NCBI GenBank assembly: GCA_026874595.1
Contig: CM049322.1
Location: forward strand, 43,402,840-43,466,839
DNA: 64,000 nucleotides
Origin: Sipunculus nudus
Lineage: Eukaryota > Annelida > Sipuncula > Golfingiida > Sipunculidae
Direction of reading: 5' to 3'
In this document: in pieces, positions 59,278-64,000 of the stretch
Layout: each line of letters opens with the position of its first letter
Numbering within the stretch: the first letter of the stretch is position 1
The notes under the pieces: model-generated
The model's database searches: none
Told to the model about the DNA's origin: nothing
What the model saw: the letters and a program-made list of their open reading frames with translations, nothing else
Made by a program: the position numbers and the translations under genes

Positions 59278-59950
59278 ATATGTAAACTACTTTGATGGTA
59301 CCCTTAAAGAAAGCCCAAACATGATATTCTTTGATAAAAAGGAACTATCATGAAGTTTCCAGACAGAGAGTGCGTGAGTGGAAATGTATGACATATATGT
59401 CAGGTCCTATCTATATACACAGTGGAAGAACAGAATAGCTTGGTAGACTGAAGATAACTGAAGATACTCATTGTTTTATGTACATTGATTTATCTGTACC
59501 GTAGGGCAGAACGACCATCAACACAATAAGCCTATGATCTTAAAATTCGCGATCTGAACGTATAATCATGATCTCTTCTTGTGTATAAGGGTATTTTGGT
59601 ATTCTGGGAGGTTTCTTTATATACGGACGTTATGCCTTTATGCTTAACGTATACGGATCATGTGTGACGTCCCCACAACATTGGCGGAGACGGTCTTTTC
59701 TGATAAGTACCTTATATTTTGTTGATGTAGTAAAAACCGCCATAGAGAAATAAAGCCCTGGGGTTTACAGTGCATCAAGTCGGGTTTATAGCTGCTTTCT
59801 GTGAAATCATGACTCTATACGGCCAATATTCGCCGAGGTGGACTACAGCAAGTCGTTGAGAAAGGCGTCCTTAATTCAGGTAGACTAGTGCATCATAACG
59901 TTTATTGTCAAAGAATAAAGTGAATTCGTGATTCGCATGAGATAGCACCT
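59278..59950 (+). repeat. Paralogous non-coding module N, copy 2
   Basis: Counterpart of 57710-58412 at an offset of about 1.56 kb: TTCCAGACAGAGAGTGCGTG, TATGTCAGGTCCTATCTATA, ATGATCTCTTCTTGTGTATA, TATATACGGACGTTATG, ATAGAGAAATAAAGC, GGCCAATATTCGCCGAGGTGG and AGAATAAAGTGAATTC. Confidence 0.72.
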
Positions 59951-60010
59951 AAACAAAAATGAGAATAAAAAAGTATATTCAGTTTCGGTACACACCCTTA
60001 CATCATGGCA

Positions 60011-60011
<1 letters not shown>

Positions 60012-60053
<42 letters not shown>
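60012..60053. repeat. (GT)n microsatellite
   Basis: About 42 bases of GT dinucleotide. Confidence 0.95.
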
Positions 60054-60056
<3 letters not shown>

Positions 60057-60522
60057 ATATGTATACTGAATGATAGCTTGTCAAATTAAGATTCGGTGGG
60101 GCGTCAGTTTACAGTCCACATTTACCTGTTTACCACAACAACACTGATACACCAGAGGAGTGATCTTGAGCATGCGCGCCAACTCTCAAACAAAGATAGG
60201 AAACATGAAAGAAGAATCACTGGTATTGGAGCTATGTTGATTTATTGAACTGATCGCGCCCAATGCACGCATGTTCAAACTCGCGCACATGAGTCGGCAA
60301 ACATTAAAGAAGGAAAGGTTGACAGATACCATAATATTCTGAAAAGGAAACCGTATATTTCAAGAATATTTTACATTTTATATGTGTGGTGTGAATAGGT
60401 TCCTTTAAGATTATCAGGATGGATGGCCGTTGCAGTTTGTTCTCGCCTTTGACTTTTGTCACGACTCGGCTGCAGGATTGCCATACAGTTTACTCAGTAG
60501 TGTATTCACTGAGTCAGTGCTA

Positions 60523-60524
<2 letters not shown>

Positions 60525-60562
<38 letters not shown>
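60525..60562. repeat. (AT)n microsatellite
   Basis: About 38 bases of AT dinucleotide. Confidence 0.92.
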
Positions 60563-60565
<3 letters not shown>

Positions 60566-63500
60566 CGTCTGTATGACACATTACAAATATGTCAGCATTT
60601 GTATGACAAATTTCAAATATTTATATTTAATCACATTTCAAATATATTACAATTAAGTATAAGGTTTAAGAAAATAAGGTTTTATGTTTCCCGTATGAAG
60701 TTTTTATAAAATTGGTTTAGATATAATATTTCATAGTAAACTTATAAATGAAACCAAAGTCCATAATTTTATTTATTAATATATTGCGGTTGCAATATAT
60801 AATTATTATTCTCTAAATAGTGGGGGGGGGGGATAACATTGACCATCCCCCGCACCCTTGCCAAAAAGTGGTGTGTGTGTGGGAGGGGGGGGGGGGTATA
60901 TACCAGCCATCCCCCTCGGAGGATTAAAGCTTCTTTGACTTCGCAGCGTGGTATGGTTATTCAATATATATTTAATAACATATTACAATACTACACCTTT
61001 TGTTTGAAAATCTTATTATTACCTTAGTAAAAAAAATGTGAAGAATCAAGGAATATTTAAACAAAAACATGGGATATACCACTCCCTTTAACAGTTGAAC
61101 CAGATACTCAGCGATATTCGAAGTAGCTACTTCATTCTATTGAAAAAAAAGAATACAAAGATGTGTGATTATCTCACATACATATAGGATAAAATAATAT
61201 GGTTTTATTTCAAAACTATCCCATCAAACGCAAGGATCGTAAAGAGGGTATACATAATTCTGAAGAAGTTTCTACCAATTAGTTAAACATAGATCCTCTT
61301 TTATCAAATCAGCGCTCTCTCTGATTTAGTGCAGAAAACACTAAAAACAAATATCGGGTCTCTCGTCTTTATTCCGAATTTAATCTTTCATCCTACTTTA
61401 TTGTCACGGGTAAACACCTTCCTTTGACCCTCTCCTTCATACCGCTTGATGACAGATGGGCCTTAGACCTCATCCGGAACTGCTCTGGCACTGTTACGTA
61501 CTTCTTACTACCAGCCGGAAGTAGCAGCAGTAACAGCTGCAGCCCGTGGCTTATAATGTACAGGCTGGCCTGAAAGTGCAACGTCCCAAGACCTAACTGT
61601 TGGAGGAAAAGAGCGAAAAAACCTTGGAAAGCAAAATTCAATGCAGTAAAGCGTCGTTTATACGGAAGTTTCGGGGTCAGGGTTTTGGTCGGATAAGCGA
61701 GTTTGCATGATACTGCGAAGCAAATCACCATGTTTTCCAACCTGCACTTGAGTTCTACTTGGACATAATAAAACAGACGTACAGACAAATATTAATGAAG
61801 CAGGTCTAAATTATTATCTAGGATACGTTTAACTTCTTGTTATTCATTATATTATGTTATCGGACGAATCTTTGAACCGGATGATATTTTTATACCATCA
61901 ATCCTGTATGCTTTTCAGGTTCAGGTTTCGAAAAAAAATCGATCAAATATTCGTTTCTCAGTTAAGACAATTTTTCGGATACACTGTATTCAGATAAATG
62001 ACGCTCTATTTTACCATCTTGTCAAGGTAGGCAAAAACCTTATAATCGTCTTGATCAATTGATTCTGTCTTTGATAAAACACGTTAATATCCTTTGATAA
62101 GGTTACAAAGGGCTTGCTGCAAAATGGTTGCTGTATTTGTATTTTAGCCACATGCAGTCTCCATATGGATCGATATAAATATGAAAAACATTGAAAGAAC
62201 CCAACTGTACTAGGTAAATAGCTGTGGGTTGTCAGGGTAAACAGCTATCTCTCAAACATGTTCAATATGTATTCACAACACATGGAAGAAACTGCTCGAA
62301 ATATGACGAGTAACATTCAGCACACCTGTTATATCCGGATAGTGATAGCCCTAGCCATAACCAAATATGTTGTCTGTTATACGTCACTATATTTGATATT
62401 AGTGCAAACAGCTTCAGATACATGTTTGGATAATGTTGGTATGAAACTTTTGGTTCAATTGTTTGGATTGTACTTCACGTAATGTAAAAAAAGTATTTAT
62501 TTGGATTGTCAGTACCTTGACTCATGCAGTTCTTAACCGACCCATTTTTTTTTTAGGATATGAGTATTTTATTTAACCATGACTTAACAATAAATCGCTT
62601 ATTTGTATTCCCAAGGTTTCTTCTAAGGTTTCAATATAGCTAGGCTAAATATAAATTGTTTCTTTTTACCAGTTTTACCATCATTCCTTCAGAAAGTACA
62701 TCCCTGTTGGGAAGTTATGTTATGAACGGTAGCTAGATCATCTTTATATGTTTATCTAGTTTTCTGAATTGACATGCAGACTCAATCTCAAGTTTCGCAT
62801 GTGGGATATAACGTTGACGTTTTAAATCTCAGTTTCTATGAAAGGATGTGACATTTACGGCATGCTGTTGTTAGCACCGCGTTCAAACCTCGGATTGGAG
62901 AACCAGCAGACTGTTTGCGTCTGGAAAAGGTCGGTCTGTCTGGCTCGGCTGGGCAGGCCAGGAGCTTAAGCAGCGTCTTTTACAGCCCTTGAGCCTCAGA
63001 AACACGCCAGCTTATACCCACTACGAAGTTCAGCCGGCAGTTCAGAGGGGCCGTCCTTCTCCAAGCTCTCAAATATATTCCCCTGACATGAAAGGTCAGT
63101 TCTATCAACGTACTTGTGTTTCCTTATATACAGCTATCCTCAAAATCATTTGATAAAAGATCTTTTTAAACCACACGTCTAAATAACCACATATTGCTGC
63201 AGTTCCTTAAAATTTACAGTGTCATATCTCACAGAGTAAGTCCAGCTCAGCCATACGCATCCTGAATCTGACCCTTTATAAATAGAGCAAATTTTGAACA
63301 TATGTAACGTTATTTCATTTCAAATTGAATAAATTCTACAATGATATGCAGATGAGATCACGGGCATTCCCAAAGTGTTCCTCTGATATGTGCCTTATGG
63401 CCATTAGCCTCTCTCCGAAGAGAGATTCAAATCTGCGCTTGAACTGCTGTCCTGTCGTATATCTCAGCCTTTTTCATACAATGACCGCGCATAAAAATCC

Positions 63501-63605
63501 AAAAGAAAAATCCCGGGGGTTGCCATTTTACGTCCAGACTAAAATTCCGATGTCTCCGGTCGTATGTCGGAATTAAGTGTATATCGCTAATTAATTAAAT
63601 ATGTT
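60563..63605. other. Gene-free stretch to the last MITE
   Basis: Poly-G tracts at 60822-60832 and 60882-60896. 61393-61788 is open on the minus strand for 131 residues but matches no family I know. 62875-63080 is a GC-richer, complex block. Confidence 0.4.
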
Positions 63606-63610
63606 AGTTT

Positions 63611-63876
63611 CTGGGGCTGTTTCAATACATCGATATGCATGCTGTACCGTCGTATCGATGAAACACAAAACAGCTCGCAAATATAGATACAAGACATACA
63701 ACCCAAACATTAATTATAATCGGAGTTATTTATATAGCTTAAGCTGCTTTTTATTTCTTTAACTGACTTTCTAAGACTTAAATAAGATCACAAATGTCAA
63801 TGCATATCGTATATCGCTCTAAGTATATCGCAATACGTATTGTACCTGAATAAACTGACCGATACCCAGCCCTAGT
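63611..63876 (+). mobile_element. MITE rich in ATCGATAC words (hAT-like?), copy 2
   Basis: Starts GGGGCTGTTTCAATACATCG and ends GACCGATACCCAGCCCTAG, shorter than copy 1 but with the same interior landmarks (AAGCTGCTTTTTAT, AGACTTAAATAAGATCAC, AAGTATATCGCAATACGTAT). Ends are inverted (GGGCTG). Confidence 0.65.
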
Positions 63877-64000
63877 AGTATCCCTGTTTAAATAGGTTAA
63901 AGGGATATCACGTCGTATACATGTGCCTGAGGAATATCCATCTAAAACAAATATCGCCCTAGACTTATGTCTCGCTCTAGTACAATATATTTCATGGCCT

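Noticed and set aside
61393-61788. 131-residue minus-strand ORF
   Set aside because: Leu-rich with no family match; the start and end have no gene context.

Overview
This window looks like AT-rich, gene-poor DNA from an invertebrate animal, most likely a lophotrochozoan such as a bivalve mollusc. The evidence is one spliced gene with GT-AG introns, abundant (AT)n microsatellites, several families of small non-autonomous transposons and tRNA-derived SINEs, and no bacterial-style gene packing. The gene is a nicotinic-type Cys-loop receptor subunit, a family greatly expanded in molluscs. The species assignment is inference; no exact organism can be read from the sequence.

The only protein-coding gene I can support runs on the minus strand from about 12844 down to 7958. 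Six coding exons, including a 45-nt microexon, join in frame into a 508-residue alpha-type nicotinic acetylcholine receptor subunit. It has a signal peptide, a canonical 13-residue Cys-loop, a vicinal Cys pair, four membrane segments and a cytoplasmic loop. Exon sizes and phases match the ancestral nAChR layout. Three aromatic-box tyrosine positions are changed (Ile, Phe, Phe), the -1' glutamate of the pore is Gln, and an Arg sits inside M2. The acceptor of the last exon is duplicated in tandem, giving a possible in-frame 14-residue insertion at the start of M3.

The other ~58 kb has no gene I can support. 1-7.8 kb lies downstream of the receptor and holds simple repeats and a SINE. 13-24.5 kb holds a 1.26-kb Tigger/pogo element with a broken transposase, a MITE with near-perfect inverted ends, a complete 435-bp miniature LTR retroelement (TRIM) whose LTRs carry tRNA-like A and B boxes, and a 42-bp satellite. 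25.0-27.0 kb is a 995-bp tandem duplication that is almost identical between copies. 28-44 kb is mostly unique AT-rich DNA with a foldback element, SINEs, a solo LTR and microsatellites.

The 44-60 kb stretch is the most unusual. It has at least five diverged copies of a ~400-bp module, four copies of a ~150-bp module, and a further ~680-bp pair, all in the same orientation and without coding potential. They could be an ancient tandem array of regulatory or non-coding RNA units, or an undescribed local repeat. A GGGCCCCGC-ended element and several pogo-like MITEs are interspersed. All homologies were judged by eye, and every percentage given is approximate.
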